The position numbers and the translations under genes were made by a program. The notes under the pieces are model-generated. The model was given only the letters and a program-made list of their open reading frames with translations. It was not told where the DNA came from and did not search any database. From the IMG/VR virus record IMGVR_UViG_3300006339_000003, positions 1 to 60,914 of that record: a DNA stretch of 60,914 nt; one strand, written 5' to 3'. The stretch comes from a virus. Shown one piece after another: positions 40,150-47,525 of the stretch. Position 1 is the stretch's first letter. Each line of letters starts with the position of its first letter.

Positions 40150-40280
40150 TATACGTTTCTCCATTGTGTTGGCAACCACCATTCGGTGTACCAATGTCTA
40201 AATTGTGCTGGGTGTCTACCTATGATAAAGATATACCAGAAACCCTTTATTAATTCTTTTATTGCTGTTAACCTACTCAT
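40149..40280 (-). CDS. Trp/Arg-rich small protein (43 aa)
   Basis: ATG at 40280 overlaps the FecR-gene stop. The product (KGFWYIFIIGRHPAQFRHWY, then WWLPTQWRNV) is very rich in Trp, Arg and His with a short hydrophobic piece. No family is recognised. It is part of the unit that begins with csgF. Confidence 0.5.
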   Translation of the reverse strand: MSRLTAIKELIKGFWYIFIIGRHPAQFRHWYTEWWLPTQWRNV

Positions 40281-42400
40281 TAATCCGTTTGTATGATTGT
40301 AATATTTTCTTGGCTGGAACTGCTGCCAATATCAATGTGTTGTGCTTCTTTATCTTGTAAAATTTGAACGTCTGCCTCGTCAGCAGTTTCAATTTTTAAA
40401 TAAGCACGGTGGTTGTCATTATATCTATTTATAATTGAGTAGCCGCTAACAGACGTATCAACATCAGCGTCATAAGTGTTGCTACCTGTTGTATATCTTC
40501 CTGTTAATGTTTCAGAAGTTTTTACATCACCTTCTGTTGTTGTAGTAGTTTGAGTAATATCTCCTGTGGTGTAATTTAATATTTCACCGCTAGTTGTTGT
40601 TGTCGTTTCTGATTTTGAATTGTCAACCCATTCTGTTCCACAAGAAGAGTTTGCTTTGTCCCAATAGTATCCCCAATTAACACAATCATTTTCATTATCT
40701 ATATCTGCTAACCATAATTCTAATTCAGCGTCTATGTCATAATCATCCTCATAACTATATTCATCTTCCAATGTTGTAGAATCATCTCCTGTATCATCAT
40801 ATGAACCTGTGTACCACCAACTAGATGTATTGTCATAAAATTTTTGCCAATCTGAATTGGTCCATTCAGAAACATATTTGTCTTTTAAACTTGCCATCTT
40901 CCAAGGTTTAGGTTGTCCAGAACACCACTCTGGTTTGTCCCAAGTACCACACCAGCCATACCATTTTTTAAATAATTTTCTAGCTCCTTTTTCCCAACTA
41001 TCATAATCTTTAAACAATGTCCAATCGTCTTCGTACCAAGCGTTTAAATAATCTATATAACTCTGGTTACACCAAGATGTATCCCAACCATTATAATCAC
41101 AATAGTTTTCTATTGTTAACGTTGGTGGTCCACCTGCCGCTATGTAATCTGCATTATTATAATATTCATTTGATAAATCAAAATCTTCCCAAGTGTATCC
41201 AACAACTGTTGATGTTGCTTCTTCTTCAACTGTTTCAGTTACATCTTCTTCCTTTACATCATAAGAAGTTAATCCATATTTTTCTAACGTATCATTATAC
41301 TCATCATAATAAGCATCCCAATCAACTTTATCCCAATCAACCTCTTCCCAATTAATAGTATCCCAAGTACAATCTGAGCAACCTATTGCGTCAAAGTATG
41401 CTTGATCCATTTCAGCGTACATAGTTTTAGCTGTATCCCAATCCATTTTCTGTTCACCAGTAGCATCCCATACTGATATTTGATTATCTTCATCAATGTA
41501 TCCCCAATCTTTTAAATCTTCTTCCCATTCATCATAATAAGAAGTATCAACTTCCGATTCTTTTCCTGCTTGGTCTACTGCTGATTCTTCATAACTATAA
41601 CTATCATCACTTCCAGAAGTACCTAAATCGGAAGTAGTGTCATATGTATCATATGTTTCTGTAATTGAACTCTCTTCAGAAATAATAGCTTCTTCCATTT
41701 TTTGTAATTGTTCATTGTTTTCTGCTCTATCAAATTGTTGGTCGTGTTTCTTTTTTATATCATCATCAATACTATCAATATCAAACAAATTCTTTTTCTG
41801 ATTGTTATCCAACGCTGATGGAGTTTTAATCATAACATCTGAACCAACTACAGTTACAGAAGTATATACGTTAGTTAATGTTTGAGAACCTGCGTCATTG
41901 GTTACGGTTACTTGTCCTACATCACCAGAACTATCTGGAAGTAATGTAATTGTTGTTTGACCTGAAGTATCTACTGTACCTGAAAAGGCAGTACCTTGCA
42001 TAGTTATAGTTGCTGTTGGTGTAACTAATTCAACCTCACCACCTAATTTTTTTACATCTCCTGATTCATATGTAAATGTACCAACATTAATTGATATGTT
42101 CATTGCAATTTCAATTGGTATAACAGACGTATCAAAAGCAAATTCATCAATGATTAATTCTGTATTCGGACCCATTGTAAATTTAGTATCATCTTTATAA
42201 TGTAAAATCATACCACCATCTTCTCCTGTCTGGAGAAAATCGTTCATTTCTAATAGGTAACCTTTAATTACTTCTTCGGTACGTCCATCTCTTTCGTTCC
42301 AAGTTTGACCCATTTTATCAAAAACAGAACCAATAGTAACTGCTAATGCTTGTGTAGTGAATAGTATCAGAAACGATACTATGAATAAAAGTTTTTTCAT
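40280..42400 (-). CDS. Large exported FecR-domain protein with Asp/Trp/Tyr-rich repeats (706 aa)
   Basis: A Sec signal peptide (LLFIVSFLILFTTQALA) precedes a FecR-type beta domain at about 20-200: GSVFDKMG..., a segment ending MILHYKDDTKFTMGPNTEL, NISINVGTFTYESGD, VELVTPTATITMQGTAF. The next 400 residues are low complexity, rich in Asp, Glu, Trp and Tyr (EEVDWDKVDWDAYYDEY), with Cys pairs; a Thr-rich stretch and a C-terminal beta-like region follow. FecR domains sit in periplasmic sensors and in secreted proteins next to CHASE2 cyclases in bacteria. It is probably a periplasmic or surface partner of the curli-like and cyclase genes. The repeats could be an extracellular or calcium-binding matrix. 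Confidence 0.82.
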   Translation of the reverse strand: MKKLLFIVSFLILFTTQALAVTIGSVFDKMGQTWNERDGRTEEVIKGYLLEMNDFLQTGEDGGMILHYKDDTKFTMGPNTELIIDEFAFDTSVIPIEIAMNISINVGTFTYESGDVKKLGGEVELVTPTATITMQGTAFSGTVDTSGQTTITLLPDSSGDVGQVTVTNDAGSQTLTNVYTSVTVVGSDVMIKTPSALDNNQKKNLFDIDSIDDDIKKKHDQQFDRAENNEQLQKMEEAIISEESSITETYDTYDTTSDLGTSGSDDSYSYEESAVDQAGKESEVDTSYYDEWEEDLKDWGYIDEDNQISVWDATGEQKMDWDTAKTMYAEMDQAYFDAIGCSDCTWDTINWEEVDWDKVDWDAYYDEYNDTLEKYGLTSYDVKEEDVTETVEEEATSTVVGYTWEDFDLSNEYYNNADYIAAGGPPTLTIENYCDYNGWDTSWCNQSYIDYLNAWYEDDWTLFKDYDSWEKGARKLFKKWYGWCGTWDKPEWCSGQPKPWKMASLKDKYVSEWTNSDWQKFYDNTSSWWYTGSYDDTGDDSTTLEDEYSYEDDYDIDAELELWLADIDNENDCVNWGYYWDKANSSCGTEWVDNSKSETTTTTSGEILNYTTGDITQTTTTTEGDVKTSETLTGRYTTGSNTYDADVDTSVSGYSIINRYNDNHRAYLKIETADEADVQILQDKEAQHIDIGSSSSQENITIIQTD

Positions 42401-42768
42401 TTCTGAAACACCTCATCTAAATCATTATAAAACGATTGTTTATCTGCATACCCTATTATTCTTGTTAATTCTTTTCTACCATTCCATATTATAAATGTTG
42501 GTGTTCCTCTAATAGGTTTAATTCTTCCTTCAGCATATGCTTCTTTAAACCAGTTAGGTTGATTATATAAATTAATAATAACTAAAGGTAAATCTTCATA
42601 CTCATAGTCAACTCCTACCTCTTGTAAAAAGTTTTGACATATACCACACATAGGATTGTGTGCCATTAATAATTCATTTGCTTTCGCTGATGATATGCCT
42701 AATATTAATAATACAGTAACACAAATTATTATTGCCCACTTTTCCCAAGTGTTGTGAAATAGTTTCAT
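42397..42768 (-). CDS. Periplasmic thioredoxin-like protein (123 aa)
   Basis: An N-terminal anchor or signal (WAIIICVTVLLILGISSAKA) leads to a thioredoxin-fold domain with active site C41-G-I-C44 and cis-Pro in IRGTPTFIIW. It should handle disulphides outside the cytoplasm. It overlaps the FecR gene by 4 bp, and FecR and the curlin-like protein both have Cys, so it may help fold the exported proteins of this unit. Confidence 0.8.
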   Translation of the reverse strand: MKLFHNTWEKWAIIICVTVLLILGISSAKANELLMAHNPMCGICQNFLQEVGVDYEYEDLPLVIINLYNQPNWFKEAYAEGRIKPIRGTPTFIIWNGRKELTRIIGYADKQSFYNDLDEVFQK

Positions 42769-42896
42769 TTAAATTTCTTCTTCTTTTCTTTTCTTTTCCA
42801 TTTTTCTGGATAGTAATTGTGGATTAGTGTACAGATTATGCCACCTGATAAACATATTGTACCAAATATTAAAAAGAAAGCGACAAACCCTTTCAT
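42765..42896 (-). CDS. Membrane microprotein (43 aa)
   Basis: ATG at 42896, one base from the curlin-like gene stop, with its own stop overlapping the thioredoxin start. One hydrophobic span (FVAFFLIFGTICLSGGIICT) and a strongly basic tail (KWKRKEKKKKFK). It lies inside the curli-like unit and may be an inner-membrane partner. Confidence 0.55.
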   Translation of the reverse strand: MKGFVAFFLIFGTICLSGGIICTLIHNYYPEKWKRKEKKKKFK

Positions 42897-43985
42897 TTAA
42901 CACCCGCCAGTTATCGTATTAGTATAATCTGCTGTTTGATTGTTTCTGTTATATGAATAGGTACAACTATCATTACCGTCTTGATTCACGTGTAAAGTAT
43001 AGTCGTATATTGAATCACCTGATACATAAAGATAAGCATAGTTGTCATCATTAAGTTGTTTAAGGTTAACAATTGCGTCATCTGTATAGATATAAACTTT
43101 TGCTACATTATCATCACCATTTGCATAGTAAGTAAATGTATTATCGTTTCCAACAGTAACCGTTTTCATCCAATTGTCATCACCTCTTTGTATCATTCTT
43201 ACGTGACTACCTGTGCAACAGGAGTGAACATCTAAAATATTTGAATCACCTATGATATCGTGAACTTGGTAGTTACTTTCGCCCCAAATTCCTGTGTGTA
43301 CTCTATTAGAATTTCCTATAATGTAAAAATCTATTGTTGCACCTTCACTACCTGAATCATCTGCAAAGATTCCGTGAGAAGCAACATCTGGACCTATCAT
43401 TATATTTGCCTTGTCAGAACCAACCATACCTTTTGATTCTGCTCTGTTACTATAAAATTCTACATCATTTGAATCTCCATTAATCAATACATATAAGAAG
43501 TGTGAATCACCGTGAGAATTCATCCAAAAATCATTTGAGTCTCCTACAATATCTAAATCAAGGTGTGTATCCTGTACATCATCACTTGTATTTGTATCTA
43601 TCTCTACTATGTTTGATGAACCTGTAATATCAATGTCATAATAGTGTCCATCTGCGCCTACATCATCTAAATCTAATCTTAATACATTGGAACTACCTAC
43701 AGCATAATAATCAAAGGTCATATTAGAACCCATAAATGCTCTATGGTTGCTATCTTTAGCAACATTATTGTCACCTATTTGTTTAATTATAAGAGTAAGA
43801 TTTGGTCCGTTGACTAAAAAAGGATATGATGTGCTTAACCCAACCATATTACCAGTACCATCTTGTTTGATGTAGATGGAACCATCATCATCTTGGTTAA
43901 CTTGCCAAATATATACTGAATTTCCTGCTAGACAATTAATCGTTGTCGCTAGAAGAATCACTAGAGCCATTATCATTTTCTTCAT
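42897..43985 (-). CDS. Curlin-repeat-like exported protein (362 aa)
   Basis: A signal peptide (IMALVILLATTINCLAG) precedes about 340 residues of short repeats with Gly-Asp-Ser/Asn-Asn turns between beta strands: GSIYIKQDGTGNMV, LIIKQIGDNNVA, DIVGDSNDFW, DIIGDSNILDV, TVGNDNTFTYY, HVNQDGNDSCTY. The Q-x-G-x-x-N spacing in several units is the curlin signature that builds amyloid fibres. The long form and acidic content differ from E. coli CsgA (about 150 aa). It follows csgG directly and is probably the secreted substrate. Confidence 0.82.
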   Translation of the reverse strand: MKKMIMALVILLATTINCLAGNSVYIWQVNQDDDGSIYIKQDGTGNMVGLSTSYPFLVNGPNLTLIIKQIGDNNVAKDSNHRAFMGSNMTFDYYAVGSSNVLRLDLDDVGADGHYYDIDITGSSNIVEIDTNTSDDVQDTHLDLDIVGDSNDFWMNSHGDSHFLYVLINGDSNDVEFYSNRAESKGMVGSDKANIMIGPDVASHGIFADDSGSEGATIDFYIIGNSNRVHTGIWGESNYQVHDIIGDSNILDVHSCCTGSHVRMIQRGDDNWMKTVTVGNDNTFTYYANGDDNVAKVYIYTDDAIVNLKQLNDDNYAYLYVSGDSIYDYTLHVNQDGNDSCTYSYNRNNQTADYTNTITGGC

Positions 43986-44934
43986 TTGTGTTCTCCTTTT
44001 CTTTTAACTCGTCTTGAATCTTTTTCTTACGTTCTTCTTTTTGGTTTTCTTTTTCTAATAGATAATCTTCGTATGTTTTCTCTACATTAGGTTCTTGTTG
44101 TTCTATAACTACTTCAACCTTTTCTTCTGTAATGACTTCTGCGTCTGACTCTTCAACAATAACTGGCTTTTCAATTTCCCATAAGCCTTTTTCGTCACCT
44201 TCTTTTATCAATTCTACTATACCTTTTTCTATTGCTTTTCTTACTGCAAAGGTAACAGGTTCATTTCTTGCAACACCAACCTCTAACTCTAATAACAATG
44301 TATCAGCGTCAAAGTATTTGAATATATCTCCACCAGTTTCACCTGAAATTATAGTTTTCTCAACTACTATTGATATTACTACTTCACCAGTTTGTACATT
44401 AACTAATCTTAAAATAATAGTAACTACATCTTGTCGCCATTGTTTATGTGCTTGAATACCTAAAATTCTTGCACCATAACCGCCTGTCTTTACATCACTA
44501 TCATAACCTATAATTCCACCTGTAAGATATGCACCTGCAAACAATAGTGGTGGTAAAGATTGTGCTTTATCACCATCAACTTGTTGTCTTGTAGAACGTA
44601 TTAATTTTCGTTCTTGTAATAGACTTGGCAAACTTGCTCGTTCTACTACTCTAAACCATTTGCCATCGCCTGCGTCTTGTAATGCTTTAATTAATATTTG
44701 ATATGCACCTTGAGTTACTGCCGTACTCATTGTTGCATAATTGCCACCTGGTTTCTTTTGACCAGTTAAATCCATAAAATCATACACAGCAATTACAACA
44801 GGTTCACCGACAGGTGATTCTATTGTAGTTAAATTTTTAACTGCTGGTATTTGTTTTCTAACATCAAAGTCTGGCTTACCTGCACAACTAACTAACAATA
44901 ATGTTAACAAAAATATTGCTATACTTCTAAACAT
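43936..44934 (-). CDS. csgG: CsgG-like curli secretion channel
   Basis: The lipoprotein signal (FRSIAIFLLTLLLVSC, acyl-Cys at 17) and body match CsgG: VVIAVYDFMDLTGQKKPGG, WFRVVERASLPSLLQERKLI, GAYLTGGIIGYDSDVKTGG, ARILGIQAHKQW, VTIILRLVNVQTGEV and NEPVTFAVRKAIEKGIVELI. CsgG forms the nonameric outer-membrane pore of type VIII secretion. This copy carries an added C-terminal region of about 70 residues, highly acidic and Lys/Asn/Ser-rich, absent from E. coli CsgG. It overlaps csgF by one base and the curlin-like gene by 50 bp. Confidence 0.93.
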   Translation of the reverse strand: MFRSIAIFLLTLLLVSCAGKPDFDVRKQIPAVKNLTTIESPVGEPVVIAVYDFMDLTGQKKPGGNYATMSTAVTQGAYQILIKALQDAGDGKWFRVVERASLPSLLQERKLIRSTRQQVDGDKAQSLPPLLFAGAYLTGGIIGYDSDVKTGGYGARILGIQAHKQWRQDVVTIILRLVNVQTGEVVISIVVEKTIISGETGGDIFKYFDADTLLLELEVGVARNEPVTFAVRKAIEKGIVELIKEGDEKGLWEIEKPVIVEESDAEVITEEKVEVVIEQQEPNVEKTYEDYLLEKENQKEERKKKIQDELKEKENTNEENDNGSSDSSSDND

Positions 44935-45386
44935 TAATCTTCCTTCGGCATAGTAAATGTCGTTACTGTTCCATCCGTTTCAGTAACAGTCACTACTACG
45001 TTACCTGTTCCTGAAGGTGTTGTCCACTCAACAAGTTCTCCACCAATTGGTGATGTAAATGAACCTGTATCTTGTTGTAGACCATCAGCACCAAATATAT
45101 TTGTTGTAATTTGTTTTGCTAGTGCTGTATAGAACCTTGATTCTAAATTTGCTTTGAATTTTGCTACTGCTGTATTTTTAGCATCCTCTTTGACTTTATC
45201 AGCCGCTGCTTTTTCAGCTGCTTTTATAGCGTCTTTACGAGTCTTCTCTATATTTTCTACAGTTAAATAGTGTGATGATTTTCCTTCCCCACTAAAGGAT
45301 GGACTATCAAATTTAAATGTTAATTCACTTGCATTTGCTATAGAATATAATGATAATACTGCTAATATTGTAATGATTATTCGCAT
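44934..45386 (-). CDS. csgF: CsgF-like curli assembly factor
   Basis: A signal peptide ends near NASELTFKF. The mature start ELTFKFDSPSFSG parallels E. coli CsgF (TMTFQFRNPNFGG), the segment that inserts into the CsgG pore. A helical Ala/Lys stretch follows, then RFYTALAKQITTNIFG and a beta C-terminus (VTVTETDGTVTTFTMP) like the CsgF globular end. In the bacterial system CsgF couples secretion to nucleation. It is the first gene of the unit, under a late promoter. Confidence 0.85.
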   Translation of the reverse strand: MRIIITILAVLSLYSIANASELTFKFDSPSFSGEGKSSHYLTVENIEKTRKDAIKAAEKAAADKVKEDAKNTAVAKFKANLESRFYTALAKQITTNIFGADGLQQDTGSFTSPIGGELVEWTTPSGTGNVVVTVTETDGTVTTFTMPKED

Positions 45387-45409
45387 TTTCCTTCTCTCTT
45401 TGATGTATA

Positions 45410-45417
45410 TATTTATA
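45410..45417 (-). promoter_or_regulatory. T4-type late promoter of the curli-like operon
   Basis: A perfect TATAAATA on the minus strand, 24 bases before the csgF ATG, with an AGAAGGA ribosome site. It shows that the secretion unit is expressed late in infection, like virion and lysis genes. Confidence 0.82.
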
Positions 45418-45425
45418 AGATATCT

Positions 45426-45439
45426 GTACTAAATAGTAC
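45426..45439. repeat. Short inverted repeat before the cyclase start
   Basis: GTACT-AAAT-AGTAC, an exact 5-bp inverted repeat ending two bases before the cyclase ATG in the 55-bp divergent gap. It could be an operator or an mRNA hairpin over the ribosome site. No clear Shine-Dalgarno precedes this ATG. Confidence 0.4.
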
Positions 45440-45441
45440 GT

Positions 45442-47097
45442 ATGATTAAAATATTGACGAAAACGTGGGCAGTATATTTGACGTTGATTATATTACTTGG
45501 AATATATATATCAAATCCTATCTTGCTACAGTCAGCAAAACTAAACACCTTTGATTTCTACCAAACCTTTGGTAAGAATTATGAATCCAAGAGTTTAGTA
45601 CTAGTAGACATATCAGACAAAGCATTAGAAAAGAATGGGCAATGGCCGTGGAAGAGAGATTTACTTGGTCGTGTCATAATCAATGCATATAAAAATGGTG
45701 CCGCTCTTGTAGTTCTGCAAGTAGTCTTCCCACATAAAGATAGATTAGGTGGTGATGAAATGTTTTTGAAAATGATTTCAAAATATCCAATCATACTTAC
45801 TGAAACCGATACTGTAAAAAATCTTATTAGTATCTCACGTAAAGCAATAGCAATAGGTAATGTATCTGCACCAGTTGATATAGATGGCACTATAAGAAAA
45901 CTACCTCTTGATAAATCCATACCTGAAGTTATCTTAAAAGTTATTAATGCAAAAACTTTAGCAGAAGATACTATTTGGATTGATTTCAGACATAATATTC
46001 CTAGAATAGATTACACCGATAAAGATTGGTCATCTGTAAAAGGTAAAATAGTTTTCATAGGTACAACATTCCAAGGTTCAACATTTGTTACTACTCCTAA
46101 TGGATTAAAAAACACACACGAAATTATGGCAATCAGTACAGAAACTTTATTGTCAGGTAATTTTATTAGTAGACCTTATTGGTTACCATATAGTGAATTT
46201 GCTTTTATACTATTAGGTGCTCTATTCTTTCTCATAGTTATACCTAGATGTGGTGTAATGTGGTCTGCGATATGGTTTGGTGGATACTTATTTGATTTAA
46301 CACTTGCAAGTTCTTATCTATGGACACAACACTTAATCATAACTGATTGGTTCAGTCCACTTGTAATAGGGTCTGTAGTATGGGGTCAGTTAACATACAA
46401 TAACTATTCAAAAGAAAATAAATTAAGACTACAAATTAAGAAACAATTTGAACACTATCTATCTCCAGATATGGTTAAGAAACTACAAAAGAATCCATCT
46501 CTATTAAAACTTGGTGGTGAAAGAAAAGTAATGACGTTTTTGTTTTCAGACATACGTGGCTTTACTCCTATATCGGAATCTATGAAAGGTAATCCAGAAA
46601 AACTTACCAAGTATGTTAATAAGTTCTTGACTGTAATGACTGATATAATATTAAAAAATGGTGGTACTATTGATAAGTATATGGGTGATTGTATAATGGC
46701 ATTTTGGAACGCACCCCTAGACAATCCAAATCATCAAAGACTAGCAGTACTATCTGCATCCCAAATGAAAAAAACAGTTGAAGAAATGAATAAGAGTGGA
46801 GAGTTTGACCCACCTTTAAAGATTGGTATAGGTATCAATACTGGTGAGTGTCTTGTAGGTAATATGGGGTCTGAACAACGTTTTGATTATTCTGTTATTG
46901 GTGACGCTGTTAATTTGGCAAGTAGATTGGAAGGTAAGAGTAAAGATTTTGATACTACAATAGTAATATCTCAACATACTGCTGAAGGTATTGACTTTGT
47001 TCCATTGGCAAGACCAGATGGATTTAAATTCTATAAACTAGGTATCTCTACTGTAAAAGGTAAAAAAGAAAAGGTTAATTGTTTTTCTATTAAATAA
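45442..47097 (+). CDS. CHASE2-domain adenylate cyclase (551 aa)
   Basis: The only recognised plus-strand gene. The order is an N-terminal membrane helix (about 11-29), a CHASE2 sensor domain in the periplasm (about 35-245, with LVLVDISDKALEKNGQWPWKR), three membrane helices (about 252-318), then a class III cyclase domain (360-545). Metal Asp370 (FSDIRGF) and Asp416 (DKYMGDC), purine-selecting Lys412, and transition-state Asn491 and Arg495 (AVNLASRLE) are all present; Ser484 sits where Thr or Asp is usual. So it should be active and make cAMP. In bacteria, CHASE2 cyclases are often beside FecR-domain genes; here a FecR gene lies in the divergent curli-like unit. No catalytic residue is lost. 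Confidence 0.9.
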   Translation: MIKILTKTWAVYLTLIILLGIYISNPILLQSAKLNTFDFYQTFGKNYESKSLVLVDISDKALEKNGQWPWKRDLLGRVIINAYKNGAALVVLQVVFPHKDRLGGDEMFLKMISKYPIILTETDTVKNLISISRKAIAIGNVSAPVDIDGTIRKLPLDKSIPEVILKVINAKTLAEDTIWIDFRHNIPRIDYTDKDWSSVKGKIVFIGTTFQGSTFVTTPNGLKNTHEIMAISTETLLSGNFISRPYWLPYSEFAFILLGALFFLIVIPRCGVMWSAIWFGGYLFDLTLASSYLWTQHLIITDWFSPLVIGSVVWGQLTYNNYSKENKLRLQIKKQFEHYLSPDMVKKLQKNPSLLKLGGERKVMTFLFSDIRGFTPISESMKGNPEKLTKYVNKFLTVMTDIILKNGGTIDKYMGDCIMAFWNAPLDNPNHQRLAVLSASQMKKTVEEMNKSGEFDPPLKIGIGINTGECLVGNMGSEQRFDYSVIGDAVNLASRLEGKSKDFDTTIVISQHTAEGIDFVPLARPDGFKFYKLGISTVKGKKEKVNCFSIK

Positions 47098-47179
47098 ATG
47101 TTAATATCAAATAACAACTTAACCCTATAACTATTCCTAATACTGCAACAACACCTGCTAAGGTATATATTGTCTTCAT
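47090..47179 (-). CDS. Membrane microprotein (29 aa)
   Basis: ATG at 47179 overlaps the stop of the preceding 54-aa gene. The product is one hydrophobic helix (YTLAGVVAVLGIVIGLSCYL). Its 3' end overlaps the last codons of the convergent cyclase gene. Confidence 0.42.
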   Translation of the reverse strand: MKTIYTLAGVVAVLGIVIGLSCYLILTFI

Positions 47180-47340
47180 TTTTTGTCTGTTAACTTATTA
47201 ATAAGTTCAAACGCTACTTTAACTTTCTCTTCCAACACTTTAATTCTATAGTGTGATTGTGCTAAAGTAACTATCAATAACACAAATGCTACTAGCATCG
47301 GCCAAAGTCTACTCAACATTAATACTGCTTCACTATCCAT
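47176..47340 (-). CDS. Single-pass membrane microprotein (54 aa)
   Basis: ATG at 47340 overlaps the upstream stop. One membrane span (LWPMLVAFVLLIVTLA, about 12-27) and a charged coiled tail (HYRIKVLEEKVKVAFELINK). It belongs to the run that starts with formate dehydrogenase or the spanins. Confidence 0.58.
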   Translation of the reverse strand: MDSEAVLMLSRLWPMLVAFVLLIVTLAQSHYRIKVLEEKVKVAFELINKLTDKK

Positions 47341-47525
47341 TACTGTACTATTTCATCTCCTGTTTTTACATTGGGTCTTGGTTTCTCACAAACAGAACAA
47401 TCACATTTACTACAAATAATAGTTACTGTCTTTTGATTTCGTAATCCATCTGGACTAGAAGTAATATACTCCATTAACTTTTCAGGACAATGAGCTTCCC
47501 TACCACAATTTTTACATTTTTCCAT
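47340..47525 (-). CDS. Cys-rich zinc-binding microprotein (61 aa)
   Basis: Eight or nine Cys in CKNCGRE, AHCPEK and IICSKCDCSVCEKPRP, enough for two zinc sites or an iron-sulfur centre. It abuts formate dehydrogenase with a one-base overlap (TAATG). Function unknown. Confidence 0.65.
   Translation of the reverse strand: MEKCKNCGREAHCPEKLMEYITSSPDGLRNQKTVTIICSKCDCSVCEKPRPNVKTGDEIVQ

Noticed and set aside
40426-40433. TATAAATA on the minus strand inside the FecR gene end
   Set aside because: Inside coding sequence about 150 bases before the next small gene; could be chance, not supported by spacing or a terminator.
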